DNA from: an uncultured Rhodospirillaceae bacterium
GTDB taxonomy: Bacteria; Pseudomonadota; Alphaproteobacteria; Reyranellales; Reyranellaceae
Direction of reading: 5' to 3'
Length of the DNA: 64,000 bases
Assembly (NCBI GenBank): GCA_945952105.1
Contig: CAMFGZ010000002.1
Coordinates: 124,001 to 188,000 of the forward strand
Position 1 is the first letter of the stretch; the number at the start of each line of letters is the position of its first letter. Position numbers and translations under genes: made by a program. Below the pieces are notes generated by a model. That model worked only from the letters and a program-made list of their open reading frames with translations. It was not told the origin of the DNA and did no database searches. Positions 26,164-33,668 of this stretch are shown piece by piece.

Positions 26164-26706
26164 CTATCTTTTCATCTCCGGCCAGAAGTCTGAGCACGGC
26201 GCCTCGATCCAGCGCGTGTCTTCGCCCAGCGCCCGCGCGTAGGCCAACAACGAGATGAATTCGTCGAGCGCCTTACGCGTAACCTGGGGCCGTTCGCGCA
26301 GGAACTTCGCCTTTGCCTCTTCCGTAGCCGTCGCCGGCTCTAGCGCCAGCTTCCATGGCATCCAACGGCAATAGGCGGCCGCGCCCTGGGCGCGCGCTTT
26401 GGCTCCGTCGGTCTTCCAATACAGGTCAAAGGCGAATGTGCCGGCCAAAACACCGGGCTTGTCGGTCAATGCCTTCCAACCCGAAGCCTGGGCGATGCAA
26501 TGAGCATGGTGACGATTGATAGCTTCGACAGAACGCCTCCACGGCGCCTCGTCACCCAATCCGCAGAGTTGGACGGCGCCCACAGCCTGGACCAACACAC
26601 CGCCTACCATCTCCAGTCCTTTGCCGGCCCCGAACAGATCCGCGGTCGACTGCGCCCAGCATGGCGTGGCGAGGAGAAGCGACAGGGCGAGCAGGAAGCG
26701 CTTCAC
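26164..26706 (-). CDS. Exported protein of unknown function in the carboxylase operon
   Basis: 180 residues and not recognised. The GTG start overlaps the stop of the enoyl-CoA hydratase gene by 4 bases (GTGA), strong evidence that it is real and translationally coupled. It begins with a clear Sec signal peptide (VKRFLLALSLLLATPCWAQ, probable cleavage after CWA). The mature protein has four cysteines (48, 70, 113, 171), an HHAHC cluster at 66-70, a tryptophan-rich middle and a charged helical stretch at 125-160. An exported protein between cytoplasmic carboxylase genes is unexpected. Four cysteines are compatible with two disulfides made by the DsbB encoded three genes on. Confidence 0.82.
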   Translation of the reverse strand: MKRFLLALSLLLATPCWAQSTADLFGAGKGLEMVGGVLVQAVGAVQLCGLGDEAPWRRSVEAINRHHAHCIAQASGWKALTDKPGVLAGTFAFDLYWKTDGAKARAQGAAAYCRWMPWKLALEPATATEEAKAKFLRERPQVTRKALDEFISLLAYARALGEDTRWIEAPCSDFWPEMKR

Positions 26707-27485
26707 GGCGCCCACTTCGGTTTGCGCTTGGCGAGGAAAGCGCTCATGCCTTCGATCGCGTCGTCGGTCGTGCACTGGACGGCGACGTGCTCGCCGATCA
26801 GGTCGGCGACCCTGCCGTCGTGCGGCATGGCGTCGATCTCGGTGATCAGCTTCTTGACCAGGGCCTGGACCGAGGGCGCGCCGCGGCGCAGCTCGTCGGC
26901 GAGGGCCGCGATCGTGGCGTCGAGCGCGTCGGCCTCGACCACCTGGTCGACCAGGCCGATGCGCAGCGCCGTCGCGGAGTCGAACATGCCGCCGTGCATC
27001 AGGAGCTGCCGCGCCATGCGCGGGCCGACCGCCTGGATCAGCACCGGGATGGCAATGCCCGCCAGCAACCCGTTGCGTGCCGAGGTGAGGCCGAAACGCG
27101 CCGAGGAGACGGCGACCGCGAAATCACAGGCCAGCATCAGGCCGACGCCGCCGCCCACTGCCGCGCCGTGGACCCGCGCGATCGAGGGCTTCGGGAAATC
27201 GTAGATCGCCTGCACCGCTGCCATCATCGAATCGGCGCCGACCTTGCGGGTGATGGCGTCGAGTTCGGGCCAGGTCAGCACCCAATTGAAGTCGCCGCCG
27301 GCGCAGAAGACCGGCCCCTCGCTCGCGACAACGAGCACACGCACGGCCTCGTCGGCGGCGAAGCCCTCCACCGCGTCGACGATGGCGCGCGCCGCGTCGC
27401 CGTCGAAGGAGTTCATCGCCTTCGGCCGGTTGAGTGTGAGAGTCGCGACGCCGCCCTCGATCTTCGTCAGGATAGGATCGGTCAT
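26703..27485 (-). CDS. Enoyl-CoA hydratase/isomerase family protein lacking both catalytic glutamates
   Basis: 260-residue crotonase fold. Oxyanion-hole segments are CAGGDF (61-66) and HGAAVGGGVGLMLACD (106-121). Position suggests methylglutaconyl-CoA hydratase (LiuC role). However, the residue aligned with crotonase Glu144 is Gly115 and the one aligned with Glu164 is Ser135 (FGLTSARNGL, where related hydratases have FGLTE or LSE). LiuC-like enzymes often lack the first Glu but keep the second (recollection). The protein may therefore catalyse a different crotonase-fold reaction, or be inactive. It starts 7 bases after the carboxyltransferase gene and is coupled to the exported protein gene. 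Confidence 0.88.
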   Translation of the reverse strand: MTDPILTKIEGGVATLTLNRPKAMNSFDGDAARAIVDAVEGFAADEAVRVLVVASEGPVFCAGGDFNWVLTWPELDAITRKVGADSMMAAVQAIYDFPKPSIARVHGAAVGGGVGLMLACDFAVAVSSARFGLTSARNGLLAGIAIPVLIQAVGPRMARQLLMHGGMFDSATALRIGLVDQVVEADALDATIAALADELRRGAPSVQALVKKLITEIDAMPHDGRVADLIGEHVAVQCTTDDAIEGMSAFLAKRKPKWAP

Positions 27486-27492
27486 GGCCGGA

Positions 27493-29100
27493 TCACATCC
27501 GGAAGACGCCGAACTTGGTCGGGCCGATCGGCTGGTTCATGGACGCCGACAGCGCGAGGCCCAGTGTCATGCGCGTGTCGACGGGATCCAGGATGCCGTC
27601 GTCCCACAGCCGCGCCGTCGCATAATAGGGATGGCCCTCGCGCTCATAGGCCTCGCGGATCGGCTGCTTGAATCTGTCTTCCTCTTCCTTCGACCAGGCG
27701 CCGCCCTTGGCTTCGATATTGTCGCGCCGGACCGTGGCCAGCACGCTCGCCGCCTGCTCGCCGCCCATCACCGAGATGCGCGCCGAAGGCCACATCCACA
27801 GGAAGCGCGGGCTGTAGGCGCGGCCGCACATGCCGTAATTGCCGGCGCCGTAGCTGCCGCCGACGATCACGGTGAACTTCGGCACGTTCACGGTCGAGAC
27901 GGCGGTGACCAGCTTGGCGCCGTCGCGCGCGATGCCGCCCGCCTCGTACTTCCGGCCGACCATGAAGCCGGTGATGTTCTGCAGGAACAGCAGCGGAATG
28001 CCGCGCTGGCCGCACAGTTCGATGAAGTGGGCCGCCTTCAGCGCCGATTCGTTGAACAGGATGCCGTTGTTGGCGACGATCCCGACCGGATAGCCCCAGA
28101 TTCGCGCGAAGCCGGTGACGATGGTCGTGCCGTAGAGATGCTTGAACTCGTCGAGTTCGCTGCCGTCGACCAGCCGTGCGATGATCTCGCGGATGTCGTA
28201 GGGCGTGCGGGTGTCCATCGGCACGACGCCGTACAGTTCCTCGCCGGCGTATTTCGGATCGCGCGGCGGCAGCAACGACGCCGACAGGGATTTCCTCCAG
28301 TTCAGGTTGGCCACGATGCGCCGCGCGATGCCCAGCGCATGGCTGTCGTTCTGGGCATAATGGTCGGCCACGCCCGAGGTGCGGGCATGTACGTCGGCGC
28401 CGCCCAGATCCTCGGCGCTCACCACCTCGCCGATCGCGGCCTTCACCAGCGGCGGGCCGGCTAGGAAGATGGTGCCCTGCTTGCGCACGATCACCGTCTC
28501 GTCGCTCATCGCCGGCACGTAGGCGCCGCCCGCCGTGCACGAGCCCATCACCACCGCGACCTGCGGGATGCCCTGCGCCGACATGTTGGCCTGGTTGTAG
28601 AAGATACGGCCGAAATGGTGCTTGTCGGGGAACACGTCGGGCCATTGCGGCAGGTTGGCGCCGCCGGAGTCCACGAGATAGAGGCAGGGAAGCCGGTTCT
28701 CCATCGCCACTTCCTGGGCACGGAGATGCTTCTTCACCGTCATCGGATAATAGGTGCCGCCCTTCACCGTGGCGTCGTTGCAGACGATCACGCATTCGAC
28801 GCCGCTGACGCGGCCGATACCGGTGATCACGCCCGAGCCCGGCGCCTCGTTGTCGTACATGTCGAGCGCGGCCAGGGGCGACAGTTCCAGGAACGGCGAG
28901 CCCGGATCGAGCAGCGCCCGCACCCGCTCACGCGGCAGCAGCTTGCCGCGGGCGACGTGGCGCTTGCGCGAGTCTTCGCCGCCGCCGAGGCGGACCGTGT
29001 CGGTGCGGCGACGCAAATCCTCGACCTGCGCCCGCATCGCCTCGGCGTTGCGCTTGAAGGTGTCGGAGCGGGTGTCGATCTGGGAGGAAAGTACAGTCAT
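27493..29100 (-). CDS. liuB: Methylcrotonyl-CoA carboxylase beta subunit (carboxyltransferase)
   Basis: 535-residue carboxyltransferase that moves CO2 from carboxybiotin to the acyl-CoA. Domain N carries [26 protein letters not shown], which is typical of methylcrotonyl-CoA carboxylase rather than propionyl-CoA carboxylase. The oxyanion glycines are in [16 protein letters not shown] and, in domain [21 protein letters not shown]. It forms the holoenzyme with the biotin subunit two genes downstream and should produce 3-methylglutaconyl-CoA. It follows the TRAP binding protein gene by 45 bases. Confidence 0.94.
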   Translation of the reverse strand: MTVLSSQIDTRSDTFKRNAEAMRAQVEDLRRRTDTVRLGGGEDSRKRHVARGKLLPRERVRALLDPGSPFLELSPLAALDMYDNEAPGSGVITGIGRVSGVECVIVCNDATVKGGTYYPMTVKKHLRAQEVAMENRLPCLYLVDSGGANLPQWPDVFPDKHHFGRIFYNQANMSAQGIPQVAVVMGSCTAGGAYVPAMSDETVIVRKQGTIFLAGPPLVKAAIGEVVSAEDLGGADVHARTSGVADHYAQNDSHALGIARRIVANLNWRKSLSASLLPPRDPKYAGEELYGVVPMDTRTPYDIREIIARLVDGSELDEFKHLYGTTIVTGFARIWGYPVGIVANNGILFNESALKAAHFIELCGQRGIPLLFLQNITGFMVGRKYEAGGIARDGAKLVTAVSTVNVPKFTVIVGGSYGAGNYGMCGRAYSPRFLWMWPSARISVMGGEQAASVLATVRRDNIEAKGGAWSKEEEDRFKQPIREAYEREGHPYYATARLWDDGILDPVDTRMTLGLALSASMNQPIGPTKFGVFRM

Positions 29101-29145
29101 GCCCGGGCAAACTGCCCGGACCGGTGACGGCGTGCAAGCCGGCGG

Positions 29146-30228
29146 TTACGGCAGGCGGGACATCGACCGCCAGTGCGCGCCCTGGGCCATGAAGCCCCGC
29201 TGGTTGGCGAGGGCGGCCGCGAAATCGGCGTCCTTCTCGGCCAGGTCCTTGACGACGATGTCGGCGTTCTTGCGAAACGCGGCCAGCATGTCCGCCGACC
29301 ATTCGCGGACGACCACGCCGGACGACTTCAGCTTCTCCAGCGCCAGGCCCTGGACATTGGGGGAGCGGCTCAGCATCCAGGCGATGTTCGCCTGGCAGGC
29401 GGTTTCGATCTGCGCCCTCAGCGAAGCCGGCAGGGCCGCCCATTTGTCCTTCCGCATCAGGAAATCGAGCACGGCGGAGGGCTGCTGCCAGCCCGGCAGA
29501 TAGTAGGGCAGGCCAAGCTTGTCGAAACCGAGGGCCGCATCCATCGCCGGCGTCGACATCTCGCCACCATCCACATTGCCCTGCTGCAGCTTGTAGAAGA
29601 ACTCGCCCGGCGGCAGCGGCACGGGGATCGCGCCCAGTCGGGCGATCACTTCGGCCGCCAGCTTGCCGTAGCGAAGCCGCTGGCCCTTGAAGTCGGCCAC
29701 CGTGTTGACCTCGCCGCGGAACCATCCGCCCCCCTTGGGGCCCTGGATGCCGCACGGGATGCCTGTCACACCCAGCTTGTCATAGGCCTCGCGGTGGATG
29801 CGGGAGCCATCGCCTTCGAGCATCCAGGAGGCCATATCCTCAGGACCGAGGCCGAACGGGATGGTGGCGAAAATGTTGAAAACTGGCGCCTTGCTGGCGG
29901 CATAGCCCGACCAGGTGAAGGCGGCCTCGAGGTCGCCCGAGACGATGGCATCCAGCATGTCGGCGGTCGGCGCGACGCGGCCGGGCTCGACGATCTTGAT
30001 GGCGAAAGCCCCGGCCGTCATGTGCTTCACGGACCGGGTGAAGGACCGCACGCCCTCTCCCGAGCCCGGCAGGGCGGGGTTGAAGGCAGTTTGCATCTGG
30101 ATCACGCGCCCGGTCGACGTCGCGGACACGTTTTTTGCCGGCGGCTTGTCCTGAGCGACAGAACCACCCGTCACCGACAGCAGCGCTGCTGCGGCAAAAC
30201 CAATTAGTTTCAAAAGGTTACGGCGCAC
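29146..30228 (-). CDS. TRAP transporter substrate-binding protein, TakP-like (DctP family)
   Basis: 360 residues from GTG 30228, which gives the signal peptide VRRNLLKLIGFAAAALL...SVAQ; an ATG at 30297 would add 23 residues before it. The mature part has the DctP pattern AFTWSGYAASKAPVFNIFATIPFG, GGWFRGEVNTVADFKGQRLR and YYLPGWQQPSAVLDFL, close in pattern to the 2-oxoacid binder TakP. No DctQ or DctM membrane partner is in the window, so it is an orphan. Its position between the acyl-CoA dehydrogenase and carboxylase genes suggests a branched 2-oxoacid or related ligand (inference). Confidence 0.85.
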   Translation of the reverse strand: MRRNLLKLIGFAAAALLSVTGGSVAQDKPPAKNVSATSTGRVIQMQTAFNPALPGSGEGVRSFTRSVKHMTAGAFAIKIVEPGRVAPTADMLDAIVSGDLEAAFTWSGYAASKAPVFNIFATIPFGLGPEDMASWMLEGDGSRIHREAYDKLGVTGIPCGIQGPKGGGWFRGEVNTVADFKGQRLRYGKLAAEVIARLGAIPVPLPPGEFFYKLQQGNVDGGEMSTPAMDAALGFDKLGLPYYLPGWQQPSAVLDFLMRKDKWAALPASLRAQIETACQANIAWMLSRSPNVQGLALEKLKSSGVVVREWSADMLAAFRKNADIVVKDLAEKDADFAAALANQRGFMAQGAHWRSMSRLP

Positions 30229-30341
30229 GACCGACCATCCGTCGCCCGGCTCCCCCAAAGCTCCCCACGACCGCTTACTGCGGCCTTCACACCACATGAT
30301 GTTCGCATGCGGAATGCCAGGGAACAAGCGAAAGACGAGCC

Positions 30342-31478
30342 TTACAAAGCCGCCAAGCCACGACCGATCAGGATGCGCTGGACGTCGCTGGTGCCCTCGT
30401 AGATCTGGCAGACGCGAACGTCGCGCCAGATCTTCTCCACCAGGTAGTCGGAAACGTAGCCGTATCCGCCATGGATCTGAATTGCGGCCGAGCACACTTC
30501 CTCGGCCATCTCCGATGCATATAGCTTCGCCATTGCGGCCTCGGTGAGGCATGGCTGACCGGCGTCGCGCAAAGTCGCCGCATGCAGGACCATCTGCCGG
30601 GCGACGGTGACCTTGGTTGCCATGTCGGCCAGCCGGAACAGGACCGCCTGGTGGTTCACGATCCTGGTGCCGAAAGCCTCGCGTTCCTGCGCGTAGCTGC
30701 GTGCGGCCTCGAACGCAGCCCGCGCCATGCCGACCGATTGCGCCGCGATGCCGATGCGCCCGACCGACAGGTTGGCCAGCGCCACGCGATACCCCTCGCC
30801 TTCCCCGCCCAGCATCGCATCGGCGCCGACGGCGCAGTCCTCGAAGGCGATCTGGCAGGTGTCGGACGATTTCTGGCCGAGCTTCTTCTCGACCGAGGCA
30901 ACGCGGTAGCCGGGCGTGTTCGTCGGCACGACGAAGCAGGAGATACCGCGCTTGGACGACGACGGATCGGTGACGGCGAAGACCAGCGCCATGTCGGCGG
31001 TGCGGCCCGAGGTGATGAACTGCTTCACCCCGTTCAGCACCCAGCCGTTGCCGCGCTTCTCGGCGCGTGTCTTGAGATTGGAAGCGTCCGAACCAGTGTG
31101 CGGCTCGGTCAGACAGAAGGCGCCCAGCATCTCGCCGCGGGCCAGCGGCTTCAGCCACTTCTCCTTCTGCTCGGGCGAGCCGTAGGCCAGCAGCGCCGCG
31201 CAGTCGGGCGAGTTGTTGACGCTCATCACCGTGGAAAGCCCGCCGTCGGCCGCCGCGATCTCTTCCAGCGCCAGCACATAGGACACCATGTCGGCGCCGG
31301 CCCCGCCCCACTCGGCCGGCACCGTCATGCCCATGAAGCCGAGGCGCCCCATCTGCGCGAGCAACGATCGCGGGATCTCGCCGGCAGCCTCCCAGGCCCG
31401 GACATGCGGCAGCACCTGCTCCTGCGCAAAGGCGCGGGCGGTGTCGCGGATGAGTGTCTGTTCTTCGCTGAGCAGCAT
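30342..31478 (-). CDS. Acyl-CoA dehydrogenase (short/branched-chain type)
   Basis: 378-residue FAD enzyme oxidising an acyl-CoA to the 2-enoyl-CoA and passing electrons to ETF. The FAD/substrate segment FCLTEPHTGSDASNL and ITSGRTADMALVFAVT are present. The catalytic base is Glu361 in IYEGTSDVQR, the arrangement of short-, medium- and branched-chain dehydrogenases. Isovaleryl-CoA dehydrogenase uses a base at a different position, so a straight IVD call is not supported despite the leucine-like operon. ATG 31478 is 2 bases after the SDR stop; an overlapping GTG at 31484 is an alternative. Confidence 0.92.
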   Translation of the reverse strand: MLLSEEQTLIRDTARAFAQEQVLPHVRAWEAAGEIPRSLLAQMGRLGFMGMTVPAEWGGAGADMVSYVLALEEIAAADGGLSTVMSVNNSPDCAALLAYGSPEQKEKWLKPLARGEMLGAFCLTEPHTGSDASNLKTRAEKRGNGWVLNGVKQFITSGRTADMALVFAVTDPSSSKRGISCFVVPTNTPGYRVASVEKKLGQKSSDTCQIAFEDCAVGADAMLGGEGEGYRVALANLSVGRIGIAAQSVGMARAAFEAARSYAQEREAFGTRIVNHQAVLFRLADMATKVTVARQMVLHAATLRDAGQPCLTEAAMAKLYASEMAEEVCSAAIQIHGGYGYVSDYLVEKIWRDVRVCQIYEGTSDVQRILIGRGLAAL

Positions 31479-31480
31479 GG

Positions 31481-32152
31481 TCACCAGGGCAGTTCGGCGC
31501 CGTCGTAGTTGTAGAACCGGCCGTTGTCGGCGGCCTTCAAGCCGTCGATTACCTTCACCATCGCGGGCACGCTCTGGTCGATGGTGAGGGTGGCGCTGCC
31601 GCCACCCATGTCGGTCTGCACCCACCCCGGATGGAGCACCACGCAGATCAGGCCCTTGGAGGCCGTGTCCTTGGACAGGCTCTTCCACTCCATGTTCAGC
31701 GCCGTCTTGCTGGCGCGGTAGGCGTACCGTGCGCCGTCATTGTGCGTGATGCTGCCCAGCCGGCTGGAGATCGCCACCAGCTTGCGGTCCTTTGAGGCGG
31801 CCACATGGTCGACAAAGGCCTCGGCCATCATCAGCGGGGCCAACGCATTCACCTCGAAAGTGTCGCGCCAGACCTTGGGGTCGATGCGGCCGAGGTCGCC
31901 AGCCTCGCGGCCCGCCACGCCGGCATTGCAGATCAGCACGTCGATCGCCTCGCCCTCGAGTTTGGCCGCCAGCGCCTTCACCGCGTCGTAGTCCGTGACC
32001 TCGAGCTTGTGGGCATGGATGTCGCCCTTCACACCACCCAGCGCGTCCGGCGAGCGGGCGCAGGCGTGCACCTTCCAGCCCTTGGCCGCGTACTGCTTGA
32101 CGAAGTCGAGTCCCAGGCCGCGGGCGGCGCCGGTGATCAGAACTGTACCCAT
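31481..32152 (-). CDS. Short-chain dehydrogenase/reductase
   Basis: 223-residue Rossmann-fold oxidoreductase. The dinucleotide motif is TGAARGLG (7-14) and the structural motif CNAGVAG (75-81). Catalytic Ser is at about 130-134 (ISSRLGS), with Tyr145 and Lys149 in YRASK. It resembles the C-factor/CsgA-like atypical SDRs. The specific substrate is unknown. It sits between smpB (19 bases) and the acyl-CoA dehydrogenase gene (2 bases). Confidence 0.88.
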   Translation of the reverse strand: MGTVLITGAARGLGLDFVKQYAAKGWKVHACARSPDALGGVKGDIHAHKLEVTDYDAVKALAAKLEGEAIDVLICNAGVAGREAGDLGRIDPKVWRDTFEVNALAPLMMAEAFVDHVAASKDRKLVAISSRLGSITHNDGARYAYRASKTALNMEWKSLSKDTASKGLICVVLHPGWVQTDMGGGSATLTIDQSVPAMVKVIDGLKAADNGRFYNYDGAELPW

Positions 32153-32171
32153 CGCCTGCTCTCCTTCGCCT

Positions 32172-32645
32172 TTACCGGCGGGTCGACATCATCCGTGCAC
32201 GCTGGCGCTGCCAGTCCCGATCCTTGATGGACTGGCGCTTGTCATGGGCCTGCTTGCCGGTGGCCAGCGCGATCTCGATCTTCGCCCGGCCGCGCGGATT
32301 GAAATAGACCTGCAGCGGGACGACGGTGCGGCCCTCGCGCTGGATCGCCCCGATCAGCTTGTTGATCTGGCCGCGATGCAGCAGCAGCTTCCGTGCGCGG
32401 CGCGGCTCATGATTGTTGCGGTTGCCAGCGGCATAGATCGGGATGTTGGCATTGACCAGCCAAGCCTCTCCGCCCTCCTCCGTCACGTAGGATTCGGCGA
32501 TCGTGCTGCGACCGCCGCGCAGCGACTTCACCTCGGTGCCGGTCAGCGCCAGACCGGCCTCGAAGGTTTCCTCGATGAAGTAGTTGTGCCGCGCCTTGCG
32601 GTTCTGGGCCACAACGGTGCGGTCCAGTTCCGGTTTCTTGGCCAC
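32172..32645 (-). CDS. smpB: SsrA-binding protein SmpB
   Basis: 157-residue beta-barrel RNA-binding protein that delivers tmRNA to stalled ribosomes for trans-translation. Diagnostic segments are [45 protein letters not shown] and the basic C-terminal tail [24 protein letters not shown] helix. Length is normal. It follows dapA by 31 bases, a neighbourhood common in alphaproteobacteria. No tmRNA gene is evident in this window. Confidence 0.97.
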   Translation of the reverse strand: MAKKPELDRTVVAQNRKARHNYFIEETFEAGLALTGTEVKSLRGGRSTIAESYVTEEGGEAWLVNANIPIYAAGNRNNHEPRRARKLLLHRGQINKLIGAIQREGRTVVPLQVYFNPRGRAKIEIALATGKQAHDKRQSIKDRDWQRQRARMMSTRR

Positions 32646-32676
32646 AGGACTCTCGGGGGTTCGGGGAACTCGGGTT

Positions 32677-33555
32677 CTAGTTGATCAGGCCCGCGTGGAC
32701 CATGGCCTCGCGCACCGCCTTCTTGCTGCTCTCGGCGATCGGCACCATCGGCAGGCGCATCTCGGCGCTGCATTGGCCGATCAGCTCGGCGGCGAACTTC
32801 ACCGGACCGGGGCTGGTCTCGCAGAACATCGCCTTGTGCAGCGGCATCAGCCGGTCCTGCAGTTCGAACGCCTTGTCGAGGTCGCGCTTCTTCCATGCAT
32901 CGTGCATGTCGCCGCACAGGCGCGGCGCCACGTTGGCCGTGACGGAGATACAGCCGTCGCCGCCCTGGGCCAGGAAGCCCAGCGCGCTGGCATCCTCGCC
33001 GGAGAGTTGCACGAATCCCTTCTTCGCCTTGAGCCGGGTCAGCGTCGGGCGGGCCATGTCGTAGCTGGCGTCCTTGATGCCAACGATGTTCTTCACCTCC
33101 GACAGCCGGATCACGGTCTCGACCTGCATGTCGCCACCGGTGCGGGGCGGCACGTTGTAGAGCAGGATCGGGATGTCGACGGCCTCGGCCACCGCCTTGA
33201 AATGCTGGAACAGGCCTTCCTGGGTCGGCTTGTTGTAATAGGGCACGACCAGCATGGCAGCGTCGGCGCCGACCTTCTTGGCATGCTGGGTGAGTTCGAT
33301 CGCCTCGGCGGTCGAGTTCGAGCCAGTGCCGGCGATCACCGGCACACCCGACCCCTTGGCCGCGCTGATGCAGATTTCGATGACGCGCTTGTGCTCTTCC
33401 ATCGAGAGGGTCGGCGATTCGCCGGTGGTGCCGCAGGGAACGAGCCCGTCGGTGCCTTCCTTGATCTGCCAGGCCACGAACTTCTCGAATCCCTTCTCGT
33501 CCACCGATCCGTTCTTGAACGGCGTAATCAGCGCAACGAGCGATCCGGTGAACAT
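32677..33555 (-). CDS. dapA: 4-hydroxy-tetrahydrodipicolinate synthase
   Basis: 292-residue TIM-barrel aldolase that condenses pyruvate with aspartate semialdehyde in lysine/diaminopimelate synthesis. Schiff-base Lys161 (VGIKDASYD), Tyr133 ([10 protein letters not shown]), Thr43/Thr44 in CGTTGES and Arg138 are in place. It is the first gene of a long minus-strand gene row and diverges from slt across 113 bases. Confidence 0.97.
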   Translation of the reverse strand: MFTGSLVALITPFKNGSVDEKGFEKFVAWQIKEGTDGLVPCGTTGESPTLSMEEHKRVIEICISAAKGSGVPVIAGTGSNSTAEAIELTQHAKKVGADAAMLVVPYYNKPTQEGLFQHFKAVAEAVDIPILLYNVPPRTGGDMQVETVIRLSEVKNIVGIKDASYDMARPTLTRLKAKKGFVQLSGEDASALGFLAQGGDGCISVTANVAPRLCGDMHDAWKKRDLDKAFELQDRLMPLHKAMFCETSPGPVKFAAELIGQCSAEMRLPMVPIAESSKKAVREAMVHAGLIN

Positions 33556-33668
33556 GGCTTCCTCCGATTTTCCCTTAGCAATTCACCTTTTTAAGCCTCG
33601 GGGTTTGGCGCTGCAAGCCGAGCAACTTGCCATTGTGATGCCGCAACTCCCTGCCTACGATTCCTGGC

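Noticed and set aside
24090..26258. 722-codon plus-strand open frame opposite the biotin carboxylase gene
   Set aside because: Same shadow effect; the minus strand has unambiguous biotin carboxylase and EAMKMEH motifs.
28823..28830. Third GTGATCAC copy
   Set aside because: It lies inside the carboxyltransferase coding sequence with no extended palindrome, so it is probably a chance codon match rather than a regulator site.
30342..31478. Calling the acyl-CoA dehydrogenase isovaleryl-CoA dehydrogenase
   Set aside because: The catalytic Glu is at the short/branched-chain position (IYEGTSDVQR), not the isovaleryl type.
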